The notes below the pieces were generated by a model. That model was given only the letters and a program-made list of their open reading frames with translations. It ran no database searches and had not been told where the DNA came from. A stretch of DNA of 64,000 bases from contig NZ_CP161920.1 in NCBI RefSeq assembly GCF_040819555.1, forward strand, positions 2,665,001 through 2,729,000, written 5' to 3'. Source of the stretch: Nitratireductor sp. GISD-1A_MAKvit. GTDB taxonomy: Bacteria; Pseudomonadota; Alphaproteobacteria; Rhizobiales; Rhizobiaceae. The first letter of the stretch is position 1, and the number at the start of each line of letters is the position of its first letter. Positions 8,467-15,690 of the stretch are shown piece after piece. The translations under genes were made by a program, and so were the position numbers.

Positions 8467-9653
8467 CATTGTCCGAACTGGCCGGTTTTCAGAAAATCCT
8501 CACCCACCAGCCGCCAGGTCAGGGCATGGGCGCCGCCAAGCTCGGCCTCGGGCGGCAGGAAGAAGTGGCCGATCCCGCCCTTCTGGAAAATGCGTTGGGC
8601 GGCCGTGCCGCCGGTTCCCAGCGTGGACCAGCCCTCGGGGCGGTGGAAGAAAGTCAGCGCCGGGCGCATATGGCCTTCGACGCCGGGGCCGTAATAGAGC
8701 GCGATGTCGGCATTGGCGCCAAGATGTGCGTCGGTGGTGTGGACGGCGCAGTAGCTGACGGTCAGCCCGCCGGGATTGCCGGTGAGCTCGTATCCCGAAA
8801 GCGCCCAGCCGCGATCGTCGGTGCCGATATTGTAGGCGATCTCGCCGGCAAGCCGGTCGCGCACGTCATAGGGCCAGACATCTTCATGATGAGCGAGCAG
8901 CCGCATGCAGGCATTGCGCAGCGCCTCGGCCGGGTCGGGCGCCCACAGACGGCGCGGCGCGTCCGGCAGGGCGGTGCGCAGCAGATAGAGATCCTGCGCG
9001 GTGGACGCGGTATAGGCCTCGTCGGCGCCCATATTGGTGATGCGCGAGAGAACGCCGTCATCGACATTCCAGTAGACGAGCTGGTCGATCATCAGGGCGA
9101 TGTTTTCCCGCGATGCGCCCAACACCTCCTGGACGCCGTATTGAGCAACAAGCTCCCCAAGGGAGTCCGCCACAACATAGGGCGCGTGAAAGCCCAGCGT
9201 GCCCCCCGGCTCGATGGTGCGGTCTATATAATCGCCCGTCGCGGGCCAGGACGAATGGCCTGAACCGCCGAGAAAGGCAAAGGCGCAGGCCGAATAGCAA
9301 TACGAGCCGGTCTTCACCCAGGTGGCGATGGCGTTCTCGCGGAAGAAATGCGCGATCCGCAATCCCTCGACATAATTGCCGCCCTCACTGGTCATGGTGA
9401 TGACGGCGCAATTCCCGCCCGTATCGGGCAGCGTTTTGGGGTCGCAATCGACATACTGGCTGACCGCGGCGGCGATCCGCTCCAGATCGCCTTCAATGAC
9501 CTCGCCTTCGTAGTGGAGATGCGGCACCGGCTTGCCGGCCGAGAACTGCATGGACTGGAGCGTCACCGTGCCGGCAAGCGCCGGTGCGGCGGATAGGGAC
9601 AAGACGGCGGAGAAAAGGGCAAGAGCTGCGTTCCTGGCGACGCGTTTTGGCAT
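8466..9653 (-). CDS. Periplasmic ClpP-like protein (COG3904 type)
   Basis: 395 residues; ATG at 9653 has GGAAGG ahead, and a signal peptide MPKRVARNAALALFSAVLSL...APALA. Residues 85-165 match the crotonase/ClpP fold seen in alphaproteobacterial periplasmic proteins: TSEGGNYVEGLRIAHFFRE, then YCYSACAFAFLGG with the presumed nucleophile Ser 121 between two Cys, and EPGGTLGFHAPY with His 156. The Ser and His positions suggest a functional peptidase, but the third catalytic residue cannot be assigned by eye. The C-terminal 230 residues are unrecognised. Monocistronic, under palindrome copy 3. Confidence 0.8.
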   Translation of the reverse strand: MPKRVARNAALALFSAVLSLSAAPALAGTVTLQSMQFSAGKPVPHLHYEGEVIEGDLERIAAAVSQYVDCDPKTLPDTGGNCAVITMTSEGGNYVEGLRIAHFFRENAIATWVKTGSYCYSACAFAFLGGSGHSSWPATGDYIDRTIEPGGTLGFHAPYVVADSLGELVAQYGVQEVLGASRENIALMIDQLVYWNVDDGVLSRITNMGADEAYTASTAQDLYLLRTALPDAPRRLWAPDPAEALRNACMRLLAHHEDVWPYDVRDRLAGEIAYNIGTDDRGWALSGYELTGNPGGLTVSYCAVHTTDAHLGANADIALYYGPGVEGHMRPALTFFHRPEGWSTLGTGGTAAQRIFQKGGIGHFFLPPEAELGGAHALTWRLVGEDFLKTGQFGQ

Positions 9654-9716
9654 TGGCGGCGAACCTTCCGGCGTGGATGCGTTTGCCCGGAGGCTAAGGG
9701 CGGCGGGCGTCACGCT

Positions 9717-9738
9717 CACCCCCCTGTTCAGGGGGGTC
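9717..9738 (-). promoter_or_regulatory. Type 1 palindromic operator, copy 3
   Basis: Arms CACCCCCCTG and CAGGGGGGT around TT. On the reverse strand TAGCCT (9696-9691) begins 20 bases beyond it, the same hexamer at the same distance as in copy 2, and the 9653 start follows 37 bases later. The right edge coincides with the stop of the 9737 gene. Confidence 0.85.
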
Positions 9739-10294
9739 ACTCGTCCTTGCAGAAGTCGGCGATCTCCGCGCACAGGTCGGCTTGCGCGCCTTCGTGTCCC
9801 TGGGCGGCTGCCTGCCGCCAGAGGCCGTAGGCCCGGCCGAAATCGCGGGGCACCCCGCGGCCCTCATAATAAAAATGACCAAGGGCGTATTGTCCGTCAG
9901 CGTTTCCCGCTTCGGCGGCGCGGGCATACCACTCAGCGGCCGCCCGATCGTCCTGCGCGAAGTGATGCCCCAATTCGTACATCCGGCCCAACTGCACGTA
10001 GGACGGGGCATGAGCTTGCTCGGCTGCCTGCATATGCCAGAACGCCCTTCGCTCGAGATTTTCGGGCACGCCCCACCATCCGCCCCAGAAGGACTCCGCC
10101 AGCCAGTATTGCGCTTCCGGATCGCCTGCCTCGGCCAATGGCGTCCAGATCGCGATGGCCGTGGCTGGATCGCCCTGTTGCGCGGCGGCGCGACCGTCCT
10201 CGAAGCTCTGGGCGAAGGCGGGGGCGCAGAGGAATGCCGCTAGCAACAGGGCAATGGATGGCGCGGTTGCGCGCCGGGCGGGACGGTCAGCCAT
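9737..10294 (-). CDS. Secreted Sel1-repeat protein
   Basis: 185 residues. The ATG at 10294 overlaps the stop of the 10287 gene (ATGGCTGA). After a signal peptide (ALLLAAFLCAPAFAQ) come about four Sel1/TPR-like repeats: GDPATAIAIWTPLAEAGDPEAQYWLAE, RRAFWHMQAAEQAHAPSYVQLGRMYE, RAAAEWYARAAEAGNADGQYALGHFYYEG and YGLWRQAAAQGHEGAQADL. Sel1 repeats usually act as protein-interaction scaffolds. The last two Cys (LCAEIADFCKDE) may pair. Last gene of the unit under palindrome copy 4. Confidence 0.9.
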   Translation of the reverse strand: MADRPARRATAPSIALLLAAFLCAPAFAQSFEDGRAAAQQGDPATAIAIWTPLAEAGDPEAQYWLAESFWGGWWGVPENLERRAFWHMQAAEQAHAPSYVQLGRMYELGHHFAQDDRAAAEWYARAAEAGNADGQYALGHFYYEGRGVPRDFGRAYGLWRQAAAQGHEGAQADLCAEIADFCKDE

Positions 10295-10793
10295 AGTAGA
10301 ACTCTTCAACGCAGTCTTTCATCGTGGGGATCGCGTGCTCCGCGGCGGGCACTTCAGGGAGTCTGAACGCAGTGGGCCTCCCTCCCAAAACTACGACCGA
10401 GAAGTCACCGGGCACTGCGAAGCCGTCGATCATGTCGTACAGGTTAGCGTCCGACTGAATCTCCACCATCGCCGTGTCGCTGTCTGTGCTATCCTTGATC
10501 AGCGGTACCCTGGACTGGAATCCGTCAGGGAATCTGAGCACGATGTCTGTAGAGCCATGGACACCCATTAGGAGGGGTGATCGGATAAGCAAATTGGGCT
10601 TATCGCCATTGAGCGTGATGGCCAAAGAGTACTCGGGATGATCCATCAGGCCCATACTGCAAGTAGTGATCCCCTGGACTTCAAGCGGTGCTGGTGTGAC
10701 GCGCCACTCCTGCGCGATTGCAGGTGTTGCAATCGCCATGAGCGCCACCGCAAGGGCGGGCAGAGCACTGGCCTTAACGGTCGAAAATCGCAT
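10287..10793 (-). CDS. Secreted protein, family B, copy B3
   Basis: 168 residues; GGAGGCAGGAG lies directly before the ATG at 10793. Signal peptide MRFSTVKASALPALAVALMAIATPAIA. Family B features: ITTCSMGLMDHPEYSLAITL, LLIRSPL, DIVLRFPDGFQSRVP and MKDCVEEFYYG at the end. It is closest in signal and layout to B4, which lies 55 bases upstream in the same unit, suggesting a local duplication. Confidence 0.8.
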   Translation of the reverse strand: MRFSTVKASALPALAVALMAIATPAIAQEWRVTPAPLEVQGITTCSMGLMDHPEYSLAITLNGDKPNLLIRSPLLMGVHGSTDIVLRFPDGFQSRVPLIKDSTDSDTAMVEIQSDANLYDMIDGFAVPGDFSVVVLGGRPTAFRLPEVPAAEHAIPTMKDCVEEFYYG

Positions 10794-10848
10794 CTCCTGC
10801 CTCCAGTCTGCGAAACCATGCCGGCAAGTTGTCGAGCGGAAGGAACGA

Positions 10849-11331
10849 TCAGCCATTGTCGAGTTCCCTCAGGCAGTTGTGAAGGTTCTCCATTTCGCTG
10901 GACGCGCTGGGCAAGGCAGGAATTTCAATGTGGACACCATTGCCTGTGAGGGAAAAATCGCCAGAGACCAGGAAATGCTCAAGGAATTGCAGGCCGGCTT
11001 CTCGGCTACTAAAAGTAAGCACGGCCAAGTACGAAGATGGGTCGCTACCCAAAGACATAGTGAATGAGGTGCCTGACGGCAGTGTGGCTCGATATTCGCG
11101 TATGTCGTCGCGGTCAAAAAACGCGTCGGCAGAGAGGCCGAAACGGGTTCTGTCTCTCTGGAAGGTGAACCCGACAAGCGGACGCGCTTCCCCTGAGCTG
11201 ATGTCACATAACGCGCCGAAATCAAATATGAGTGGGGTTTCTCGTGCATACCACTCCTGCGCCGTGGCGGGCGCAGACATGGCGGCTGCAATTGCGGCCG
11301 TGGCGACGATACTCAAACCAGGAAATCGCAT
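10849..11331 (-). CDS. Secreted protein, family B, copy B4
   Basis: 160 residues. Two in-frame ATGs exist; I chose the one at 11331 because GGAGG sits 6 bases ahead of it, whereas the ATG at 11337 directly abuts GGAGG. The signal peptide (MRFPGLSIVATAAIAAAMSAPATAQ) is followed by EWYARETPL, ALCDISSGEARPLVGFTFQRD, FGLSADAFF, YRATLPSGTSF and the terminal LHNCLRELDNG. First gene under palindrome copy 4, followed by B3 and the Sel1 gene. Confidence 0.8.
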   Translation of the reverse strand: MRFPGLSIVATAAIAAAMSAPATAQEWYARETPLIFDFGALCDISSGEARPLVGFTFQRDRTRFGLSADAFFDRDDIREYRATLPSGTSFTMSLGSDPSSYLAVLTFSSREAGLQFLEHFLVSGDFSLTGNGVHIEIPALPSASSEMENLHNCLRELDNG

Positions 11332-11389
11332 CGCCATCCTCCAATCCGTGAAATCATGCCGGCAAATTATCGACCGTCGGAAGCGGGCT

Positions 11390-11411
11390 CACCCCCCTGT
11401 TCAGGGGGGTC
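11390..11411 (-). promoter_or_regulatory. Type 1 palindromic operator, copy 4
   Basis: Arms CACCCCCCTG and CAGGGGGGT around TT. On the reverse strand TAATTT (11369-11364) begins 20 bases beyond the repeat and the B4 start lies 58 bases from the repeat. The right edge coincides with the stop codon of the 11410 gene. Confidence 0.85.
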
Positions 11412-11799
11412 AAAACACATCGCCCAGCCCGATATCCGGCCCCAGGGCCTTGCGCAGGTCGTGGGCGAGCGGTGAATCGGGACGCGGGAACATATGCCCT
11501 TCGACAAAGCCGACCACGACCTCGTTGCGGACTGCGGGCGGCGCGTTTCGGATGATTTCCGTCACCCGGTCGAGGATGCTTTCGCCGTTATCCGATTTCC
11601 GGGTCAGGATGTCATAGTCCCGGTCGCCGACGTAGCTCCAGAACAGAGTGGGTGTCGTGCGAATGAGCTCTCCGAAACTGCCGTTGAAGGAAATCGCGTC
11701 CTCAAGGATGCGGTCTTTCGCCTCGGGAAAGTGATTGCGCAGCCAGCTCACGAAGCGGAAACTCGTGTCGAGCAACTGCTCTTTGTCGTCGGGGTTCAT
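11410..11799 (-). CDS. Cytoplasmic hypothetical protein, 129 aa
   Basis: An all-helical, charged protein without a signal peptide: MNPDDKEQLLDTSFRFVSWLRNHF, ILDRVTEIIRNAPPAVRNEVVVGFVEGHM, and a C-terminal LAHDLRKALGPDIGLGDVF. Third and last gene of the leftward unit starting at 13550, 27 bases after the 11827 gene. No domain recognised. Confidence 0.75.
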   Translation of the reverse strand: MNPDDKEQLLDTSFRFVSWLRNHFPEAKDRILEDAISFNGSFGELIRTTPTLFWSYVGDRDYDILTRKSDNGESILDRVTEIIRNAPPAVRNEVVVGFVEGHMFPRPDSPLAHDLRKALGPDIGLGDVF

Positions 11800-11826
11800 G
11801 CGCCCCTCGGTTTATGGTGGTGCATC

Positions 11827-12261
11827 CTATTCCCAGTCATGCCCGTAGAGACGAAGGCAGCGGACGATCTCGGCATCTGGTGCCTCGCCCTCGTCCTCTA
11901 GCGAAAAGAGCACGGCCTGCCAGTCGGCGCGGGCATTGCGCCGGTCGATGGGCAGGTTGTCTGGCGCGAGGATCGCCCCACTCATATCGACGACATTGCC
12001 GCTTTCGAGCAGGAACAGCGCGAAATTGACCGTGTAGTTGACCCCTTTTTCGAGCTCCGGGCGCTGCTTGCTCTTCGGCTCGGCCTCAAACGCCCGCTCC
12101 AGCACCGCGTTGCACAGGACGGTATCGTTATAGAGGTCGTAGGCGCCCCGGCCGGTCGTTTTGAGATAGGGCGAGAAGTCCTGAGCCATTGCCACCTGCG
12201 CGCTCATGGCCGAAACAACCAGCGCGAGACAGGCGATGCGGTTGGATATGCTGGGTGTCAT
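11827..12261 (-). CDS. Secreted hypothetical protein, 144 aa
   Basis: Signal peptide MTPSISNRIACLALVVSAMSAQVAMAQ. The mature part contains YDLYNDTVLCNAVLERAFEAEPKSKQRPELEKG, a predicted strand NYTVNFALFLLES and a C-terminal helix with a second Cys (DAEIVRCLRLYGHDWE). Overlaps the end of the 12258 gene by four bases (ATGA), so it is coupled to that membrane protein. Function unknown. Confidence 0.75.
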   Translation of the reverse strand: MTPSISNRIACLALVVSAMSAQVAMAQDFSPYLKTTGRGAYDLYNDTVLCNAVLERAFEAEPKSKQRPELEKGVNYTVNFALFLLESGNVVDMSGAILAPDNLPIDRRNARADWQAVLFSLEDEGEAPDAEIVRCLRLYGHDWE

Positions 12262-13550
12262 CGTCCCTCGCTTTCGGCGTTGGCCAGAAACATGGCGATC
12301 AGTTGGCGGGCGGATTCGTCTTCCTCGCGGGCCAGCGCATCGCGCAGGATCGGCAGCGCAGTCTCGTGCTCATGCTCGGCCAGCGCGCCCGCGACGTAAA
12401 CGCGCGTGCCCCATTGCGGGCTTTCGAGCCCGGCGGCGACATCCAAGATATAACGCGCGGGAACGTGGGCGAGGATGCACTTGAACAGCTCCTGCGTCCG
12501 GGCGATGTCGTCGCGGCTGTCCCCGTCCCAGTCCGGCAGCCCATCCCTTTCACGCGAGAGCTCGTCGAGCCTCGTGATCGCCGCCTCGATCTCCGCGACG
12601 CCGCAAAGCTCCCCGATCCATTGCCCCCGATCCTCGGGCATCGGGGTCCATGGCGAAAGATCGTGCCGGGCATCGCGCACAAGCATGTCGAGGGCGGAGA
12701 TCTGCACGTTGAGCGGTCCGGGCCATTCACGCCCGAGATCCCCGGCGATGGCATAGCCTTCCCGGACCCAGGCACGTTCCGCCGCAACACTCGGGAAAAC
12801 GGCGCCGAGCGGATTGTCCTCGCGATAGGTCGCCTGAAATTCCTCGTTCCATGCCTCGATCCGCGCCACCAGCTCGGGGCTCAACTCCAGATCGATGGGA
12901 AGGAGCATGTTTCCGCGCTCGTCGTCCCACAGGGAAGAACAGTGATACTCGGGGGCCAGCCTCAACCGTTCCGGAGGCAGCGAGACCTGGGCTTCCACCT
13001 GCGGGGCGGGTGCGTGCATCGGAGCCGGCCCCTCGCTCGGAGCCCGCAAGCCGCGCCGGAAAAACCATGAAACCGCGATTGCCGATGCAAGGATGATCGC
13101 AAGCTCAATAAGAGCAGGCTCGAACCAGATGCGCCACAGGCCGAGCCGGTCGAGCGCAACGACGAAGCCGAATGCCGCAAGATAGATGAGGAAGGCGCGA
13201 ACGGTGCTGCGCCGTCCCCGCCGCTCGTTGTCGTTCTGCGGCGGGAAGGCCCGGCCCGCCCAGAGGAGGTAGGCGCCCTGAAGCGCCGCGTTGACGGCGA
13301 AGATCGGCAGCGTCCAGCGCGACATCGCCAACAGCGAGAGCCCGGAGGCAAAGGTCAGCGCCGCGCCGAGGGTCATGATCCGCGTGCGCCGACGCTCCTT
13401 GCCGGCGTTACTGTCTCCGAGCACGGTGAGCAGTCCATTGGCCATAGCGTCCATGACCAGGGCACGCATGTGTAGAACCCCGCCCGCCGCATAGAAAAGA
13501 CCGACGGCGAAGGCGATCACGGTGACGATGCTGGCAAAGCTCTCCGACAT
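12258..13550 (-). CDS. Membrane protein with HEAT-like C-terminal region
   Basis: 430 residues. There are four or five membrane helices in the first 175 residues (SIVTVIAFAVGLFYAAGGVL; MTLGAALTFASGLSLLAM; LPIFAVNAALQGAYLLWAG; STVRAFLIYLAAFGFVVAL; ELAIILASAIAVSWFF), then a cytoplasmic region of about 250 residues. Its end looks like one or two HEAT repeats: ESPQWGTRVYVAGALAEHEHETALPILRDALAREEDESARQLIAMFLA. No ribosome binding site is seen. The start is only 31 bases from palindrome copy 5 and 6 bases after a TACGCT hexamer, which suggests a leaderless transcript. Confidence 0.8.
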   Translation of the reverse strand: MSESFASIVTVIAFAVGLFYAAGGVLHMRALVMDAMANGLLTVLGDSNAGKERRRTRIMTLGAALTFASGLSLLAMSRWTLPIFAVNAALQGAYLLWAGRAFPPQNDNERRGRRSTVRAFLIYLAAFGFVVALDRLGLWRIWFEPALIELAIILASAIAVSWFFRRGLRAPSEGPAPMHAPAPQVEAQVSLPPERLRLAPEYHCSSLWDDERGNMLLPIDLELSPELVARIEAWNEEFQATYREDNPLGAVFPSVAAERAWVREGYAIAGDLGREWPGPLNVQISALDMLVRDARHDLSPWTPMPEDRGQWIGELCGVAEIEAAITRLDELSRERDGLPDWDGDSRDDIARTQELFKCILAHVPARYILDVAAGLESPQWGTRVYVAGALAEHEHETALPILRDALAREEDESARQLIAMFLANAESEGR

Positions 13551-13581
13551 GGCGTGAGCGTATGGATATCCGGCGATCCCA

Positions 13582-13603
13582 CACCCCCCTGAACGGGGGG
13601 GTG
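13582..13603. promoter_or_regulatory. Type 1 palindromic operator, copy 5 (divergent, compact)
   Basis: Arms CACCCCCCTG and CGGGGGGGTG around AA, with one mismatch. Starts on both sides are equally close: 31 bases leftwards (13550) and 32 rightwards (13636). Hexamers TACGCT (13562-13557, reverse) and CAATCT (13624-13629, forward) lie 19 and 20 bases from the repeat and each ends 6 bases before the ATG, so transcription would begin at or next to the start codon. Confidence 0.8.
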
Positions 13604-13635
13604 CGGCCCTTCGAGCCGGCGTTCAATCTGCCAGC

Positions 13636-14160
13636 ATGACAGATATTGGACAGGCCCAGGACAGCAAACCCAAACCCTCCGTCGGCCGCTTCGTCGGCAT
13701 CATCGCCGTGTTTGTGGCGCTCGGACCTCCCGTCGGAGCCTTGGCGGTTACGCTTCTTCTTGCCGGTTTGGGCCTCGGTTCGGGTCTCGCCGCGGACGGT
13801 TGGTTGGATCAGGGGCGTTTCGCCGTGGGGGTAATGCTGCTCGGCCTCGTGTTTGGCCTGCCGATTTCCTACATCACCGGCACATCCCCGGCAGCGCTGG
13901 TCGGACTTGCAATTGCCGCATGGGATGCGCGCACGGGACGCATTTCACTCTATGTCGCGCTCGGAGCCGCCCTGGTGCTGGGCGTTCTGGCAGCTTCGCG
14001 AGCGTCAGGTCTCGTCTCGGCGTCGGAAGGTGAAGGCGCCGCGCAGGGCGCGATTCTGCTGGCGCATCTGGCCGCAGCAGGGCTGTGCTGGCTCCTCGCG
14101 CGAGCGATCTTCAGTCGTCCAACGGTGTCGAGCATTTCCGGAATGGGGAAAAACCAATGA
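13636..14160 (+). CDS. Four-helix membrane protein, family E, copy E1
   Basis: 174 residues. The N-terminus is hydrophilic (MTDIGQAQDSKPKPSVG), followed by RFVGIIAVFVALGPPVGALAVTLLL, which starts the family signature R-F-x-G-I-x-A-x-F-A-x-x-G-P. Four hydrophobic helices follow and the end carries WLLARAIFSRP. No ribosome binding site precedes the ATG; it lies 6 bases after a CAATCT hexamer, so a leaderless start is likely. First of four tandem paralogs (13636-15690) in one unit. Confidence 0.8.
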   Translation: MTDIGQAQDSKPKPSVGRFVGIIAVFVALGPPVGALAVTLLLAGLGLGSGLAADGWLDQGRFAVGVMLLGLVFGLPISYITGTSPAALVGLAIAAWDARTGRISLYVALGAALVLGVLAASRASGLVSASEGEGAAQGAILLAHLAAAGLCWLLARAIFSRPTVSSISGMGKNQ

Positions 14161-14645
14161 ACACGCAAAGCCAAACCGTAGCGGGCCAGCCTCGGCCCCG
14201 TTCGCAATCCTGGGGGCGATTCGCCGGAATCGTGGCCATTTATGCCTTGCTTGGACCGCTGGTGGGCGCGGTCGGCGTAACCGGGCTTTTTACCGTCTAT
14301 GCCGTGGGCGTCGAAATCGCGATTGGCAATTTCGATGACATCGCCCGGCGGTTCGTGGGCGGCATGTTGGTCGGCACCATTGTCTCGGCGATCCTCGCCT
14401 ACGCCTACGGGATCGTATCGGCGGCGGGCGTCGGGCTGGTCGTTGCGTTCCGGGACCGTCGCAAGGGCGGGATTTCATGGAGAACATCATTGGTTGCCGC
14501 GCTCGCATTCTGGCTGCTGATGTCGCTGGCAGCCACCGCCGTCGTGCCACCGCAAGGATTGGTGCAATGGATCGGAGCGCTGCTTGCCGCGCATGTGCTG
14601 GCGGCGGCTGTCTGCACCTGGATCGCGCGCCGGATCTTCCGGTAG
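14157..14645 (+). CDS. Four-helix membrane protein, family E, copy E2
   Basis: 162 residues; the ATG overlaps the stop of E1 by four bases and a GGGG run lies just ahead. Hydrophilic start MNTQSQTVAGQPRPRSQSWG, signature GRFAGIVAIYALLGPLVGAVGV, GGMLVGTIVSAILAYAYGIVSAAGVGLVVAFRDRRKGGISW, and a final helix ending CTWIARRIFR. E2 and E3 share the exact end TWIARRIFR/TWAARRIFR. Unknown function; all four copies have the same topology. Confidence 0.8.
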   Translation: MNTQSQTVAGQPRPRSQSWGRFAGIVAIYALLGPLVGAVGVTGLFTVYAVGVEIAIGNFDDIARRFVGGMLVGTIVSAILAYAYGIVSAAGVGLVVAFRDRRKGGISWRTSLVAALAFWLLMSLAATAVVPPQGLVQWIGALLAAHVLAAAVCTWIARRIFR

Positions 14646-14678
14646 CCGGACAATTCCGGCGACAGGCGAGAGGTAATC

Positions 14679-15158
14679 GTGGAAAAGGCCAAAGGCAGGC
14701 AGGACCGGCGCCACTGGGGCCGTTCGGTGGGAATTGTCGCATTTTTCGCCGCGACGGGTCCCTTGGCCGGTCTGGCGACCTTTCTGGTCTGGTTCGTCCT
14801 GCTTGGGATAGTCTCTGGAACGCCGGCATCGATCAGCGACTTGGCCGGGGGCGTATTGGAACTGCTGAAGATTGCCGTGATCGGCATGTTCTTCGGCCTG
14901 CCGAATGCCTATTCGATCGGCTTCCCGGCGGCCGCCGTGGTCGGCTTGGTCGTGGCGCTTTGGGAATGGCGGTTCAGGACAATCTCCTGGTTGGCGGCCG
15001 GTGGGGCAGCATTCGTCGTTTGGCTTGTCCCGCTTCTTTACTCGGGTGACCGATTTGCAGCCGATGGAGTCACGCTGAGCCGAACAAGCGGGATGCTCCC
15101 CGCCTATATCGGCGCCACGATCCTCTGCACCTGGGCTGCGCGCCGGATATTCCGGTAG
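14679..15158 (+). CDS. Four-helix membrane protein, family E, copy E3
   Basis: 159 residues from a GTG at 14679 preceded by GAGAGG. Signature WGRSVGIVAFFAATGPLAGLATFL; second helix IGMFFGLPNAYSIGFPAAAVVGLVVALWEWRFRTISW; end TWAARRIFR. It lies 33 bases after E2 in the same unit. Confidence 0.8.
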   Translation: MEKAKGRQDRRHWGRSVGIVAFFAATGPLAGLATFLVWFVLLGIVSGTPASISDLAGGVLELLKIAVIGMFFGLPNAYSIGFPAAAVVGLVVALWEWRFRTISWLAAGGAAFVVWLVPLLYSGDRFAADGVTLSRTSGMLPAYIGATILCTWAARRIFR

Positions 15159-15192
15159 CGCCTGGCATTTCTGAAACCGGGAAAGGGAAGCA

Positions 15193-15690
15193 GTGGCGAC
15201 TGAACCAATTCCAGGGCCGGATCAGTGGCATCAGCCTTCCTGGAAACGCTTTGCCGGCATCGTGGCGCTGTTCGCGCTCATGGGGCCGCTCATCGGGGCC
15301 ATTATCCCGATCATGCTCAGCTTCGGCGAATTGCCGGAACTGATGCAGATCGGGTCCCCGCTCAAGGCGTTCGGCTTCATCTTCGCTTTCGGAGTGATCA
15401 TCGCTTATGTTCTCGGCGCCCCTCAGGCTCTGGTTACCGGCCTTGTCATGGGATTCTGGTATCGCCGCACCGGCGCTATTTCGTACTGGGGCGCTGTGCT
15501 TTGCGCCCTCGCGGCGCTCGGCCTGCGGCTCAGTATCATGGGGCCGCCGCATTTCGGGGGACGGGAGCCGCTGTCGCTCGACAACCACGATTACCTCTGG
15601 TTGGCACTGGGCCACCTGATGGCTGCGCTGGCCTGCGCCTGGCTCGCGCGCCGGCTGTTCGTGCCGGTCAGGTCGTCAGGCGATAGATGA
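15193..15690 (+). CDS. Four-helix membrane protein, family E, copy E4
   Basis: 165 residues from a GTG at 15193 with GGGAAG upstream. Signature WKRFAGIVALFALMGPLIGAIIPIM; middle FGVIIAYVLGAPQALVTGLVMGFWYRRTGAISYWG; end ACAWLARRLFVP. The last 23 bases overlap the end of the convergent gene at 15668. Copies E1-E4 are only moderately alike outside the signature, so the duplication is old. Confidence 0.8.
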   Translation: MATEPIPGPDQWHQPSWKRFAGIVALFALMGPLIGAIIPIMLSFGELPELMQIGSPLKAFGFIFAFGVIIAYVLGAPQALVTGLVMGFWYRRTGAISYWGAVLCALAALGLRLSIMGPPHFGGREPLSLDNHDYLWLALGHLMAALACAWLARRLFVPVRSSGDR

